Positions 45,421-56,691 of a stretch of 64,000 nt of DNA are shown here, one piece after another. Where the stretch lies: contig OZ005651.1 in assembly GCA_963930645.1 (NCBI GenBank), positions 326,935,527-326,999,526 on the forward strand, given 5' to 3'. Position 1 is the stretch's first letter, and each line of letters starts with the position of its first letter. Position numbers and translations under genes: made by a program. The notes below the pieces were generated by a model that was given only the letters and a program-made list of their open reading frames with translations, was not told the origin of the DNA and made no database searches. Origin of the DNA: Salticus scenicus (taxonomy: Eukaryota; Arthropoda; Arachnida; Araneae; Salticidae).

Positions 45421-46305
45421 CCAAAATAATATAGTTAAAGGTAATTTGGCAATACAAGATCTGGATTTAGTTATTCAATACACATTTATATTCAAATTAA
45501 ATGACATATTGCAATAAGAGAATATTTGACATTAATAAGATATGAAAGTTACAAAAACTAAAATAATGTGCGAACTGAAGTGACTGAGAAATTAATCAGA
45601 GATGTAGAGAAGGTTTCTAGTAAATTGCCATAATTATTGCTAATTCTATTCACACACAGACATACATAAAAAAGGAGATTAATGGCACTGAATAGTATAG
45701 ATAATTATTAAAAGACAAAATCAAGAAAAGCAAAGCAATATCTTAATTGGGAAAAAAGGCTTTGAATGACATTAATTGTGCCCTTATATTAGCAACAAGG
45801 CACTAAAATATCTAACTTTTATTTGTAAAGGCAGGTAATGAGGGAATTGTGTTGTACTTATAGAAGGCCCAATATTTCCATGTACAATATACAGATGACT
45901 TATAACAAGGTAAATACTTTGTACACCTTTTTTTACCATAAATAACTCACTTTTAGCAGTATTTCCCCAATGCTACTATTTAAAAAAAAAAAAAAAAAAA
46001 GAAAAAAACTTTCATTTAATTTAGGAATCTAAAAAACTTTTTTTCCATTTAACTTTTGGTAGCATTCCAATTCATTGGTCAATTAAATAGAATGGCTAAT
46101 TTGCCACCATTAAAAGCAGAAATATGCAATCACTAAACAGGACAATAACATTCAATTCACAAACCATACAAAAAACGATATAATACATTTTAATGTCACA
46201 ATGTTTTCAATTGAAAAGTTTATTTGACAGAAAGTCACTTTAATATGTTAAACATATTATAAAAGAACTTTATGTTTTGGTTGTATTCTGTACTAGTGCA
46301 GAAAA
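45421..46305. other. AT-rich spacer
   Basis: No gene seen; poly-A near 45982-46010. Confidence 0.5.
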
Positions 46306-46309
46306 TATG

Positions 46310-46998
46310 ATTAGAGAGAAAGAATAATCGTTTATTCAAAAGATTTTATAGAAAACACCGTAGAGAGTATTAGATATTTTTACTAAGTTATACAAGTAAC
46401 AGTTTGTACAAATAACTATCAATAGGTTACATGTAAAAAAATAAAATAACGAAAGAATATTCATGAATCAGTATCCGCTCATTCTTAGATCTGAGACACG
46501 AGGAAATAAATAAATTATATTTACATATATACATATAAAAAGAAATAGTCATTCTACTGAAACATTTTTGTGCACTACAATTTGGTTCAGTAAAATGATC
46601 CTTTCCAATACACAGCAAAAATATTTCCTTTGTTCTTACACACACACACAGACATTAAAAGAAAAAAAATCACAACAGTAACTGTTTAGATAAAACATCT
46701 TTGTGCACTACAACTAGATTCAGTATCAGGGTCCATTCTAATATAAACCAAAAATAATTTCAGCATTTAACCTTTTTTTTGTCACAGAGCCACATACACA
46801 AAAAGAAGTTACAACAGTGTCCACTTAAATGAAAAACATTTGTGCTATATAATCAGGATCAATAAAATAGTCACTTGAAATGTACAGTAAATATATTAGA
46901 AAAATTTCCTTTTTTGTTGTCTTTAGTCTAGTTTTCTAAATAACTGAATAGAATGACAATGAGGCATACATGCCTATGTTTACTTTTTTTATAAAATC
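46310..46998 (-). other. Probable 3' UTR with three tandem repeat copies
   Basis: Follows the stop codon of the minus-strand exon at 46999. Three copies of a ~140-bp unit are seen, on the plus strand 'AACATTTTTGTGCACTACAA' (46561), 'AACATCTTTGTGCACTACAA' (46694) and 'AACATTTGTGCTATATAATC' (46835), each followed by 'gattcagta' or 'ggatcaataaaa' wording. A related fragment occurs near 48745 within the intron. The UTR extent is inferred from the first downstream AATAAA. Confidence 0.5.
46331..46336 (-). promoter_or_regulatory. Putative poly(A) signal AATAAA
   Basis: First AATAAA downstream of the minus-strand stop codon, followed by a pyrimidine-rich stretch (TTATTCTTTCTCTC) that could serve as a downstream element. 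Confidence 0.45.
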
Positions 46999-47124
46999 TC
47001 ACATTCGAGTTCGGATTATTTCTGATCCAAAATCTAACTGTTGTAGCATTTTAATTTGAACTTTTGCATTGAGACATCTTTCTCTTTCTAGTTGTATAAC
47101 TTTAGTTAATTCAGAATTCTTTGC
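46999..47124 (-). CDS. Terminal coding exon of a host coiled-coil protein (unidentified)
   Basis: On the minus strand a strong acceptor (TTTGTTTCATTTCAG at 47125) opens a 41-codon frame ending in TGA at 46999. It reads 'AKNSELTKVIQLERERCLNA', 'KVQIKMLQQLDFG', 'SEIIRTRM': a heptad-like pattern of Leu/Ile/Val with charged residues, typical of a coiled coil. It starts in phase 0, matching the donor of the exon at 47218-47280 across a 93-bp intron. I do not recognise the protein. The absence of stops, the consensus splice sites and phase agreement over three exons argue for a real gene, not an element relic. Confidence 0.6.
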   Translation of the reverse strand, partial: AKNSELTKVIQLERERCLNAKVQIKMLQQLDFGSEIIRTRM

Positions 47125-47217
47125 CTGAAATGAAACAAATATAAATTTAATTAATGAAATGATACAGATTTTTTCTTTTTTTAAATGAAGTTAGATTAAA
47201 AAAAAAAAAATTAGTAC

Positions 47218-47280
47218 TTCTAATAATTTATTCTCTCTGATCAGTTCTTCAAGCATGGAAGCCATTTGTTCTTCTTCTTC
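47218..47280 (-). CDS. Internal coding exon, coiled-coil region
   Basis: Minus strand: acceptor ...AATTAAGTTTAG, then 21 codons 'EEEEQMASMLEELIRENKLL' plus E, then donor GTACTA. Phase 0 at both ends. Leu/Ile spacing continues directly into the next exon, so the two form one helical stretch of about 50 residues. The upstream intron to 51957 is about 4.7 kb and contains a SINE-like copy and a 353-bp-spaced repeat. Function unknown. Confidence 0.58.
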
Positions 47281-47806
47281 CTAAACTTAATTAAGAATAA
47301 TTACAAGATAAAAAGGACTTTTAATATACCACATTTTTAAATTTTCTGTTGAATCATACAAACTTGACAATTCTATGTATTAATAAATACATTTAAAAAA
47401 TGTTTTTGATGAATTATCCTATCAACTTGAAAGAAAATGATCAAGATGCGTAATAAAGAGAGCAATTATATGAAATTTTCAGACATTAGTTATTTGGATA
47501 AAAGTATTAAAAGAATGCATTGTCATTGTGTACTGAACTATTCTAAAAGTTTCAAATGTTTAGCTAGTCGGGAAGTTAGTAAAAAGTCGATTGCAAGATT
47601 TGTACTGGACAAACAAACAAACAAGAAAGCGAGTTAATAAAAACGTGGTAAAGATACTAAGATACTGTAAAGACAATATATTAAATTAAGATAATTAAAA
47701 AAATTTATTGCATATTCAATCTAATTAAAAACTAGTTATTTAAATAAATACATAATAATAATAATAATAATAAAATCTTAATAACTATCTGGTTGGTTGG
47801 TTGTAG

Positions 47807-47913
47807 GATTTAAGGCCGATTGACTCCTAATGTGTCCTAGGCCTAGGGGGGGGGAATGCCCTCCGTGGGGGTCTTTCTAAGGGGTCCTAGCCCGTATTTA
47901 CGCGAGTTTAATA
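47807..47913 (+). repeat. SINE-like dispersed repeat, copy 4 (5' part)
   Basis: 'TTTAAGGCCGATTGACTCCT', 'CCTAGGCCTAGG', 'GCCCTCCGTGGGGGTC', 'GGGGTCCTAGCCCGTATTTA'. Lacks the 3' half with the B-box-like motif. Confidence 0.65.
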
Positions 47914-47919
47914 ATAACT

Positions 47920-49150
47920 ATCTGGTAAGAATAAATATTTAATACTTATCATATAAACTTCATTATTGGACTTTGTTAGAAAAATTAGATCATAGAATTT
48001 ATTTTAAAATGGGATGCTTAAGCTTTATCTATATTAGAAAATATTTTTACTGCTCTATTGAACAAGATTACATTCCATACAAAACTTTAATGCTCTATAA
48101 ATACACCATGGAAAACTTATATTTTAAGATAAAATTATCAATTAATTTTTGATATTTTTCATAGGCATTACATTTTAATCAGTTTTACTTCTGAAGAGAT
48201 GTATCAAACATGAAAAAAAATATATAAGAGAATTACTTTTGATTTTACAAAGCACTTTATGTTATTAAAAAGAGTTACTTTTCAGAAATTTATAAAACTA
48301 CAAATAACATATCCTAAAACAAAATTAATACATAATAATAAAAAAAAGGCATAAATGAGATTAATTAAAAAAATATTAATCTTTGAAAACTTAACAAATC
48401 AGTTAAAAAGTAAATGCATTTTGTGTATACTTTATGTCCACAACACTACTGCTTAACTAAAGCTATCAATATGTGACTTTGTTCCTTTATCAACACATCT
48501 CTGTCCATACAACAAATGTTAGAAACAATACTTGTCTGATACTAGCTGTTTGATACTATCTGAACTTTCCTTATATGTTTTAAACAGTCAATACCATCAA
48601 AAGACACTGATTAAGTATAACAAGTCATAACATATTAGAATTCATTTGTAAGGTCCTATAAAAGCAATACAAATGCAATACACACTATATTCATTAGTAT
48701 ACATGTTGGAATAAATCACGAAATCATCATTTAAAGAAACATACACTACATAATCAGCGTCCATAGTACATCTAAATTCTTTTGTGTAGCCCTGTAACAA
48801 ATGTATCGAGATTGTACTTACAATTTTCCATAAAGAAAATACTGTAGTTAATTTCTTTCTGCTTTAAACATCGTAATATTATATTCTGAAGACACATCAA
48901 CACTAGACCATAATGTAAGAGAATTATTTAGCACAGACCTATGAAAGAACTTTTAATGCTACTGCCATGATAATCAGTGAAGAATATGCTGGAATAAATA
49001 CCAAAATTAATAATTTAATACTCACTACAGAAGTCATAGTCAGATTCCATACGCTATTTGATTACCTTTGTGTTTTATATTCCATAAAAAATTTTGCTGC
49101 AATTTTTTTATTTTTTATTTTTATTTTTTTTTTTTGCTTTTGAATGGTGT
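47920..49150. other. Intronic AT-rich sequence
   Basis: Lies within the inferred 4.7-kb intron of the minus-strand gene. No further exon recognised. Confidence 0.4.
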
Positions 49151-49152
49151 TA

Positions 49153-49630
49153 TAGCGGCACCATTCTCGGATAGATTATCCTAAATTACTGATGGACAAT
49201 GGGTTAACCTTTTGTCCAGAGGTACGATGCTGGATTTCCATCACAATGGTCCCATGTTCAAATACAACCTACAGCACGAATTCCTGCATTGGTGACCTGG
49301 ATGTGCAAATAAATGCCACAAATAACTCACATCTGGGACAACAGATGACAGCACCAGACATTGCAAAATGCTCACAGCATAAAGCCTGTCACACCGTGCA
49401 ACAACTTTACACACAGACATCTGACAGCACAATCTGGCAACCGCTACCATCCAAACAAGTAATATCGCTTGTACAATTTCATACTCACTGGCGAGGAGAG
49501 TACTGTAGCGGCACCATTCTTGGATAGATTATCCTAACTTACTGATGGACAATGTGTTAACCTTCTGTCCAGAGGTACAACACTGGATTTCTATCACGAT
49601 GGTCCCAAGTTCAAATACAACCTACCACAC
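49153..49630 (+). repeat. Direct repeat, unit about 353 bp (1.35 copies)
   Basis: 'TAGCGGCACCATTCTCGGAT' at 49153 is repeated as TAGCGGCACCATTCTTGGAT at 49506, and both continue closely for about 120 bp ('gatggacaatg', 'ttgtccagaggtac', 'ttcaaatacaacctac'). The frame at 49192-49527 spans the unit and is probably a translation of the repeat, although it is open for 111 codons. A tRNA-like 'GTTCAAATAC' motif hints at a Pol III-derived family, not proven. Confidence 0.65.
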
Positions 49631-49639
49631 ACACACTCC

Positions 49640-51930
49640 TAAAGTGTAACAAACAATATTAAAACTTGATAAAAAAAAACAGCCTATAGATCATAATATA
49701 TTACAATTTTTATTGTGGTCCTATGTAAAAAAAATAATACTATGCTTATCACATCCAAAAGCAAAAGCAAGCATTCTAAAATGAGTTGAAAAATTATATA
49801 TAAATATATATATATATTTATTTTTATTTATTTATTTTTTTGCTTGGAAAAAGTTACAGCATGGATGGACAGAAAAATCTACTAAACTTTTCTCAATTTT
49901 GTTAAGAAATATTTAAAAATATAGGATGATTATTTTTTAATTGCAGCAAATGATTAGCCATTTGTTGAAAATTATTATTCATGATTAAATTTTTAGTCAA
50001 CTAATTAAATGATTGAAAATTTAATGTTTCCATCTACCCTCTTTTATACTTATGGTACTATTTTTCTTTTTCTAAAACAGTACTGTTTCATCCATAGTCA
50101 ATTTAAATTTTTTAATCATGAAAATGTCACATAGAGGCAACTTGCTACCAGCATTCATATTATTATTATTTTACTGTAAATTTATATTTTATTTTTAATC
50201 CACTTTATTCTTTGTGCTTGATTCTCTAACCTTTGATTAAAAAATATTCTGCAGTAAGCATGGTGTTTTTATAATAAAGAAGACTAAGTGAAATAAATTA
50301 AAATCAGACTTAATGCAAAGTTTATATGAAGTGGTTATATATTACCGCATGGGTGTTTTAAAAGGATTAAACCTGCATGATAAAATTGATTATAAAAAAT
50401 ATAAGATAAGTATAAATCCTACATCTTAAAAATGAAACATTTATGAGATAATCTAATCTTACTTATATAACTTGGAAAATTATAAAGCAAAGTTCTGTAC
50501 ATGTATGTTCGATTTTATCTCAAACTCAATTTAACTGCAATTTCATATGTTTTTCAGTCACCTTAATAAATACCTAACAGATATATATAAAAAAAAAGTA
50601 TATAGAAGGAGATCCTCAGATGTTTCCTGGCCCCATCAATTGGCTAGAACTTGCTGAGAAACCTTGAATTTTTGTGATTTCATATTTTTAATTTAATATC
50701 TTTTTAAATTAACCTAGTTGTAAATCTCACTGCCATGCACATAAATATTTGCAGTAAATTTAAAAATTGCTGTATAATTTTTGCATAAACTTTTTTGAAA
50801 TAAAAGAATACACTATTGTTGGGCTAAAATTACTATAACCAGATTCCTGTAAATAATGTTAAAATAAAACGAATAAAAATCACACACAGTATATATAAGA
50901 CTAACTGAATTTCATTTTTATAAATTTTCATAACATGCCACAAATTGGGTGGTGGTGGGGGGGGGGGGGAGGAAGCCAAAAGTTATTACAAATCCTAACA
51001 TTGAGGAGGACAAAATTTATTACATCATGTTTAAAAAGGTTGAAACATTATTTTCAAGAACACTAGAAAATAGTTAAAAAAAGCAAAAAATATTCCTTAT
51101 TGAAGTTATGATAAATGCTCAAATCAAAACTGAAACTTTATCCCAAGCATCAACATTGATGCAAACCTCCTACTAAGCCAGTTCAAAAGTAGCCACTTCA
51201 TCATAGAAAAATTTGAGTGGATATACAAATATCAGTCATAATTAACATATGAAGAAAGTAGCGCTTTTTTCTATACTGGTGCATGGCAAAAGCCAAATGA
51301 TAAAACAAGCAACAGAAATTTTACATTACAATCATAAATCGGTGGCAACAATACTAAACTCGCATAGTTTGTAAATGATGTAGAAGAAAATCGTGATTCT
51401 GCAAAGAAGAGCATTTACATTGCATTTGTCTGATTCTACTTTATGAGCTGTCACTGCACAGATGCAAATAACTAAATCAGTTACACAATGTTATATTCGG
51501 TATGATTCATAATGTACTGATATATCCTACAGTACTAATGCAGAGCCGCAAGAGCTTTTATTTAAGGTAAATATCGTTTGAGGAACTCAATGAATATATA
51601 TGTAGGGGTTGTATTAAAAATTTCAATGTTTATACATAAAAAAAAAAAAAAAAAAACATATGTTGTCAGTTTCTCAAGTAAACAACATTATGATGTAACA
51701 GAAGTATAAAAAATCATAAACAAAAGTTTTTATTGTAAACATTATTTTATAAACTGTAACACTAGCTTATTCAAACTTTTTTTTTATTATTCAATAGTTA
51801 TAGTAGATTACTAATACAACATTAAAAAAGGCATTTTCCATAACATATTAAGTAAACATACCACCCAAAAATATGAGTATACTGTATAGTCTAACAATAA
51901 ATAAATAAACATTAAAAGGGAGAAAAAAAA
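49640..51930. other. Intronic AT-rich sequence
   Basis: Microsatellite (AT)n near 49797-49816, G-run near 50954-50970, poly-A near 51639-51656. No further exon recognised. Confidence 0.45.
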
Positions 51931-51936
51931 TCTAAT

Positions 51937-52024
51937 TTATCTAATGATAAAGGATACAGAATCAGTGGTATCTTCACTCTCAGATGAACTGTTTTCAGTT
52001 GAGTCAAATGAATAGCGTGTATAC
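51937..52024 (-). CDS. Coding exon with Ser/Glu-rich linker; optional read-through to a stop
   Basis: Minus strand: acceptor ...GAATTCTTATTTTAG at 52025; the frame, entered after one base, reads 'YTRYSFDSTENSSSESEDTT' then DS. Two outcomes are possible. A donor GTATCC (51956-51957) would end the exon at 51958 in phase 0, joining the exon at 47280 in frame. Otherwise the frame runs on as 'VSFIIR' to a TAA at 51937-51939 and would be a short terminal exon. The acidic-serine composition suits phosphorylation by CK2-type kinases, but that is inference. Upstream exons must lie beyond the repeats at 52.7 kb and were not found. Confidence 0.5.
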
Positions 52025-52676
52025 CTAAAATAAGAATTCATACTATTAAAAATTAATATTTTAAATAAAGAAGAATCATAAAAAAATACCACAGAGGCCA
52101 TACACTGAATTTCAGGTCATGTGAATGACAAGTTTTAGAGTTATAATTATTTAAATTTTTACCTCTCTAATATTAAATTACTGTTAAATTTTTTTAATAT
52201 CTACTAAAATTTATAGATTATTATTAATAATAAAAATTATTATTATTTTGCATGAACAATGAACCTGCTATTTGACAATTACAAATGAAAATTTAATAAT
52301 TTTATACTATAAAATATAAACTATGAAGTTAACAATTTATTTATTTTAAATTTTAATGGATAAAACTATTATGCACTACTAATAATATAAATTTCAGTTT
52401 TTATAAAGTGGTTTTATGCTAGGGCAAAAAAAAAAAAAAAAAAAACTTAGGTGAGCTTAACTGGAAATGGGACTGACTTGAATTAAACATTTATATATTT
52501 TTGAAACATAATACCACCTTTAAAAGAAAAGAGAAAAAAATTAAAAAATCAATGTCATATTTATACTGGACTTTTGAAAAAAAAAAAAAAAAAGGTTCTC
52601 TACTGTAGAAAAGGTTATTAAAAACCAGCAAAATAACCACTAAAATACAGTGAAAAGCAATATTTATATATATATA

Positions 52677-53577
52677 GGGGAGAACCGTGTATTATGGACA
52701 CCTTAAGCAAGAATGCTCATAAAACTTAAATTATTAAAATAAAAAGATTTAATTTGGTGGCTGCTCATTACAATTGCATAGTTACATGGTTTAAACTTGG
52801 TAAAGTACTCTGGGAACTATTAATAATTGCAGAAAATAAATATTTTATTTACGTATCGGTGGTCCATATTACACGAACGTATGTGTAATATGGACCAAGT
52901 GGTCTATAGTGGTCCTTGCCATTCCTCAACAATTGACACATTTGGAATTGTGAAACGAACTGTCCAGCATGTTCCCGCACGCACTTGTACAATAGTAGAA
53001 ATGGACGAAAAAAAGGGGAGGTCTAAAGGTTATATCCAATAGGTAGTGTGCGAAAGAAGTGATAATTTGATTACCTCTGCTTCCCTGGCCTATTCTATAG
53101 CCTCAAGATTTTGAGTATGCGACATGTGTACATTGAGCATTAACAAAATCTCTCTGTTTTTATTATGGACCACTGGTCCATATTACACAACACAGCAGGG
53201 TTCATATTACACGCGTAAACAGAGCAATGTGGTTTCCAATCAAAAATCACTTTGCAAATTGATGCCCATGATATGCATGTCTAAATTGTTCATAAAGTAT
53301 TGTTCATCTACTATTAACACAAAAATTATATTACAATTACCTAACAGTAGAAAGTAATAGTTTCATTTTAACATACTTGTTACATCAGTGATTATATAAA
53401 CTGAAAACTCAATTTCATAATCGTCCAAATACAGGTACGCATGTACAAGTCACTTCCTGCTTTAGATAACAATAATATTCACTAAATGCAGTGAGATGGT
53501 TTCACCATCTAGTGTTGAACATACAAATTTCCTCATGGTCCATATTACACGATGGCTCATAATACATGGTTCTCCCC
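52677..53577. mobile_element. Non-autonomous TA-flanked element with repeated subterminal motif
   Basis: Ends GGGGAGAACCGTGTATTATG and complement GGGGAGAACCATGTATTATG are near-perfect inverted repeats, TA outside both (52675-52676, 53578-53579). The motif GGTCCATATTACAC appears in the interior at 52860, 53171 and 53538, and inverted at 52881 (GTGTAATATGGACC). Such repeated motifs are often transposase-binding sites. Open frames at 52827-53042 and 53124-53357 have no known motifs. Tc1/mariner-pogo type by duplication. Confidence 0.8.
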
Positions 53578-53581
53578 TATA

Positions 53582-54983
53582 CAGTTGAACTTCAAAAATC
53601 TGGACATCCAAAATCCGAAAATCTCTAAAAATCCAGACATTTTTCCAATTTCAGTTATATTTTAAAAATAAAACTTTGCTACACCTGATTTCCACATTTC
53701 TTGTGGAATGCAGTTTAAAATCCTTTTAATTGAATCCCAAATGCATTAATATGGACATAATCTTACATATTTTTATACTGACTGATTATTAATTAAAGAC
53801 TTTATTCTTTACAAAAACAGGAGAGTTCATATATATATACATACCTGCCAACATTTGAAAATTACAATTAGTAGCACACCAATTTAAAAAATAGATTGAA
53901 TGGTTGATTGGTTCATTTTTATCATTCGACACACGAATCCTGAACAAATAAATGTATGTATATTACAGAATTTTCTTGCGCATAATCCGTGGGGTACTAT
54001 TTTCAGCTCTGATGAAAAATTTTCTACAGATAATATGCACTGCCGGCCACCAAAATCCGGCCACATTATGTTTAATGTCCCCCCCCCCCCACTTCAGATT
54101 AAACATTTAAAAAAAAAGTTATAATTTTTACCTAAATAATTTATATTAGTGTTCATATATAATGAAAAACTGTTCAAGAAACAAACATGATTCATGAAAC
54201 CAGGTATAAAATAATTTTATTCAAAATGCAGAATTCCTGTTTTTACACTATATTCAATCAGCCATTAAAATTCAGCAAAAATACTACCTATTAAATAAAT
54301 ATTTTTTGTTGTGTGTTTAATTATGTGTACAATTTTTAAAAATATAGATTATAATGATTGCAAAAAATTCTAATTTTAGCATTGGGATAATTGTTTTAAA
54401 AATGTTAAAATATAAATATTAAACACATTCAACAGTTTCTGTAGGTGTTTGATTATGGATTGGTAGGGAAGAGGGGGGGGGGAGGTAAAAAAAAAAAAAA
54501 GAGTAAGAAATATTGAACAACTCTACTACCTTATAGGTTCTAGCATCTAATAAAGTAAGTTTAAAAAGAACATTGACATTTATATTGCGGATGGAAAAAG
54601 ATTAGAAATCCCAAGGCTTTCGTGAGGCGTTTGTTTTCCGATCGTTAGGGGGTGGGTGGGGAGCGAGGAGGGCACGAAAAAAAATACACGAATGAGAAAT
54701 ATTTAACAATTCTATCTCTTTATACATTCTAGAAGCTAATGAAGCAAGTTTAAAATGAAAATTGACATTTATGGTGTGGATGGAAAAAGATTGAAAATCG
54801 CAAGGCAAAAACGTCAGAAATGTTGCAGTTTTGGTGCTGGATAAAAATTCGTAATTTTGGGCCGATTTTCGTAGCGTCGTAGTTTACGGCCCAAATTCGT
54901 AGCAATTACGAATTATTCGTAGCAGTTGGCAGGTCTGATATATATATATATATACCTACTAGAGTGAAACAGCTTTCAATTAT

Positions 54984-55016
<33 letters not shown>

Positions 55017-55351
55017 GAATAAACACAAAAAATACTTTGTCAATTTCGATAGTTTTATTTGAGTATTTTTTTTAATGAATAGATAGTTTAAAGCATTATT
55101 TATTGTTCTATTGTCTATTATATTTTAATTTATTGTGTTTCATATTATTTTAATTCAGCAGAAGTGTTTTTTTTTTTTTTTAAATTCCTGTTTTATTAAT
55201 TAATTTGCCAATTTGACCATCGTTTATTTTCACTAGCATAAAAATTGCATTTTGATGTTATTATAATGGCATGAAAAATTAGTTTTTTAGAAATCTCTAA
55301 AATTTGGAGTCGCCAGAGTCCCATCAATTCTAGATTTTCGAGGTTTAACTG
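53582..55351. mobile_element. Pogo/Tigger-like element, hosting another insertion
   Basis: Left end CAGTTGAACTTCAAAAATCT, complement of right end CAGTTAAACCTCGAAAATCT; TA outside both (53580-53581, 55352-55353). Abuts the preceding element with only TATA between. The first 260 bp and last 410 bp are element sequence; the middle holds the insertion 53843-54938. No transposase recognised. Confidence 0.78.
53843..54938. mobile_element. Nested element with CATACCTGCCAAC / GTTGGCAGGTCTG ends
   Basis: Left end ATACCTGCCAACATTTG, complement of right end AGACCTGCCAACTGCTACG. The right part contains 'tcgtagc' repeats ('aattcgtagcaattacgaat'). Two ~240-bp direct copies lie inside (near 54440-54600 and 54640-54800: a G-rich run, then 'aaatattkaacaaytctay', 'attgacatttat'). 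No coding sequence. Shares its end with 13486 and 39118. Confidence 0.6.
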
Positions 55352-55379
55352 TATATCACTTATTTTTTATGATATAATA

Positions 55380-56522
55380 TTATAGGGTACCCCCTCTAAA
55401 TAGCCCAAGACAAAATAGTCCCGACGAAAGAGCCTTGGCAACAAAACAGCCTTAAGACAAAATAGCCCCAACAAAACAGGACAAAATAGCCCGGCAGCCT
55501 TCGGTAGCGTTTATATGATTCAACAGAAAATTTATTTAACTAACTTCCTGACTAGCTAAACATTTAAAACTTTTAGAATAGCTCAAAACACGATAACAAT
55601 GCATTTTTTTAAAAATACTTTTAGCCAATTTTTTCAGGTACCCGCTGCGTTTGGTAGCATTTGTATGATTCAATAATCATATAACTTCCCGTCTAGCTAG
55701 AAATTTGAAACTTTTAGAAAAGCTTAGAACACGATGACAATGCATTTTTTAATACTTTTAGCCAATTGTTTTGGGTCCCCACTACCTTCAGTAGCATTTA
55801 TATATTTCAACAATCATACAACTTTCTGACTAGCTAGACATTTGAAACTTTTAGAATAAATCAGTCAATGCATTTTTTTAGTACTTTTAGCCAATTATTT
55901 CGGGTCCCGCTGCCTTTGGTAGCATTTATATGATTCAACAGAAAATTTTAAAAACATGGTATATAAAAAGTTCCTTTTATCTTGTAATTATTTAATGTTA
56001 AACATAATGCATTTTCGTAAATTGTAAATGACTATATTTTAAAAAGTGCATTTGTTATTTTCTTTTATATACCTAAATAGGGAATAAAATATTCCTGAAA
56101 ATATTTTATTTAAGATTTTCTATGAATTTGCACATTTTGAGATATCTGTCTGTGTATGTCAGCAAAAGTTCTGGTCGCTATAACTTACAAACCAATAAGC
56201 AAATTTAACAATACTTGATTTTTTGTTGTATCTTGAGATAAATTTGTGCTGATCAACTTTTGTGATATATCGCCAAGCGGGTGAGCTCTCATGCAGCGAT
56301 TAAACTCATTTATTCTAAGGCAGCAAGATTCAATACTATACCATTCTTAGTATATAAAATGTACATTATGTAAATCCCTGCTAATACAATTTTAATGCAT
56401 ATCGACCTCGAGATTGCGCCACTATGATGCATTTTATTCCTATTTAAAGGAAGGCAATATCTCGGTTCCTATAGCAGCGTACAGGCCCACAAAACTTGAC
56501 ATGTGAGATTGTTGATTCAATT
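55380..56522. repeat. Older repeat block with tandem ~140-bp units
   Basis: Begins with short repeats of 'gacaaaatagccc' (55410-55490), then four copies of a unit with 'tttggtagcatttatatgatt', 'ctagctaracatttgaaactt' and 'aatrcttttagccaatt' starting near 55503, 55654, 55790 and 55915. The last part ('gcacattttgagatatctg') resembles 62755-62775, so this block and 62376-63400 look like two sides of one older element split by the LINE. Confidence 0.65.
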
Positions 56523-56535
56523 TAAATGCATAACG
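56523..56535 (+). repeat. LINE target-site duplication, left copy
   Basis: TAAATGCATAACG, identical to 62363-62375. Confidence 0.85.
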
Positions 56536-56691
56536 CCCCCTCACGTCCTGTGTGCTACCTCAAAGTGGCGAGGAGGTGTACCTGGGTGGAATAGGCGATG
56601 TACGTCAGGAGCTTTTTGCTCCTGGTAGGATAACCCATAGCGAGAAGGCCATTCCGCTTTACCCACCTAAATGCATACAGGCACCCCAGGT

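Noticed and set aside
45080..45457. 125-codon Phe-rich minus-strand frame
   Set aside because: It spans the Merlin right terminal repeat and a poly-A run; hydrophobicity comes from AT richness.
55403..55495. A short regularly spaced repeat array resembling CRISPR
   Set aside because: Units of 'gacaaaatagccc' are short, irregular and lack unique spacers; the genome is eukaryotic.
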